Shown: piece after piece, positions 63,725 to 64,000 of the stretch
Layout of the letters: each line of letters starts with the position of its first letter
How positions within the stretch are numbered: the stretch's first letter is position 1
NCBI GenBank assembly: GCA_028284665.1
Contig: JANQRG010000033.1
Location: 62,001 to 126,000 of the forward strand
Source of the DNA: Croceivirga sp.
GTDB lineage: Bacteria > Bacteroidota > Bacteroidia > Flavobacteriales > Flavobacteriaceae
Reading direction: 5' to 3'
DNA length: 64,000 nt
Program-made: the position numbers and the translations under genes
The notes under the pieces: generated by a model
Seen by the model: the letters and a program-made list of their open reading frames with translations, nothing else
What the model was told of the DNA's origin: nothing
Databases searched by the model: none

Positions 63725-64000
63725 CAAAGACCTATTAAAATGGTAGCGGTCCAGGAGGCTTCTCAATGGGGATTAATTGGTAGTATTAAACAAGATCAGG
63801 AGGCCAAAATCATAAAAGTATACCAAATCCCATTTTCTTTTGTCTCTGGTTATTCATGACCTCTAAATTATCTACTGATCGGTCTCTCACCCAATTTTGT
63901 CCATGGACAAAATATGGACAGGACGTCTGGATATTTTTAATAAGGGGCATGGACAACCCTATAACTACTTTAATCAAAATTACCTCCAAACAACTGAAAA
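63725..64000. other. Right edge, no gene, operator-like repeat
   Basis: No gene starts before the window ends. The region holds a third copy of the 11-bp-phased repeat and an extra ATGGAC word (63949-63954), so a regulated gene probably starts just right of the window. Confidence 0.6.
63903..63919 (+). promoter_or_regulatory. Operator-like direct repeat, copy 3 (ATGGACAAANNATGGAC)
   Basis: Hexamers ATGGAC at 63903 and 63914, 11 bases apart, followed by AGGACG. The first is in the 12-base palindrome TGTCCATGGACA (63898-63909), as in copy 1. A further single ATGGAC lies at 63949. It is about 180 bases after the regulator stop codon. Confidence 0.6.

Noticed and set aside
1-64000. Restriction, CRISPR, toxin-antitoxin, prophage or transposon genes
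   Set aside because: None of the reading frames shows the needed domains. No direct-repeat array with spacers was seen.

Overview
The window looks like chromosomal DNA of a marine-type member of the Bacteroidetes, most likely Flavobacteriaceae. The evidence is the gene content: DUF3857/transglutaminase protein, DUF2452, DUF1835, DUF2490, a fused E1 alpha/beta 2-oxoacid dehydrogenase, a Thermus-type NADP isocitrate dehydrogenase, a two-component propeller sensor kinase, a TPR-HTH regulator and many lipoproteins. Shine-Dalgarno sites are weak and one promoter has the Bacteroidetes form TTG-N19-TAnnTTTG. I see no rRNA, tRNA, CRISPR array, transposase, prophage or SusC/SusD pair.

Layout. 0-10 kb: a repeat-rich exported protein, a 40-codon mini-gene with its own terminator, a class I amidotransferase, a DUF3857/transglutaminase membrane protein, an EF-G paralogue with a broken P-loop, isocitrate dehydrogenase and an SPFH lipoprotein. 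10-22 kb: an HTH-membrane-beta-lactamase fusion, a YdjM-like membrane protein with a probable CTG start, folE with glutathione peroxidase, a giant BNR/sortilin propeller protein, an SLC12-type transporter and two cold-shock proteins. 22-36 kb: a propeller histidine kinase, a nucleoside-hydrolase-like exported protein, an S41-like protease with TPRs, a universal stress protein, a three-gene MORN/DUF2490 envelope operon, a sorbosone-dehydrogenase-like lipoprotein, a ribosome hibernation factor and a YceI protein.

36.3-41.9 kb is a tightly overlapping seven-gene operon. In transcription order it encodes an FAD oxidoreductase, a methyltransferase, a type III polyketide synthase, an SDR reductase of FabI-like Yx6K type, a FabZ-like dehydratase, a ketosynthase and an acyl carrier protein. 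It combines a small type II fatty-acid-like module with a type III PKS and two tailoring enzymes, and probably makes a modified phenolic or pyrone lipid.

42-59 kb is mostly housekeeping: OmpA and lipocalin lipoproteins, E1 alpha/beta, an IPNS-like oxygenase, a SUI1 factor, a nucleoside phosphorylase, polyphosphate kinase coupled to an orphan binding protein, a response regulator, uracil-DNA glycosylase and a MutS2 without Smr domain. It also holds an enolase-superfamily racemase next to a DUF1611 protein, an arrangement that fits the DgcA-DgcN route of D-glutamate use.

59.9-64 kb holds the most striking locus. A lipoprotein clearly related to the cholesterol-dependent cytolysins, but lacking the undecapeptide (a CDC-like protein), is divergent from a TPR-membrane-HTH regulator. 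An 11-bp-phased direct repeat, ATGGACAAANNATGGAC, occurs twice in the shared intergenic region and again after the regulator gene near the right edge. This suggests a regulon that continues outside the window, perhaps to a partner cytolysin.
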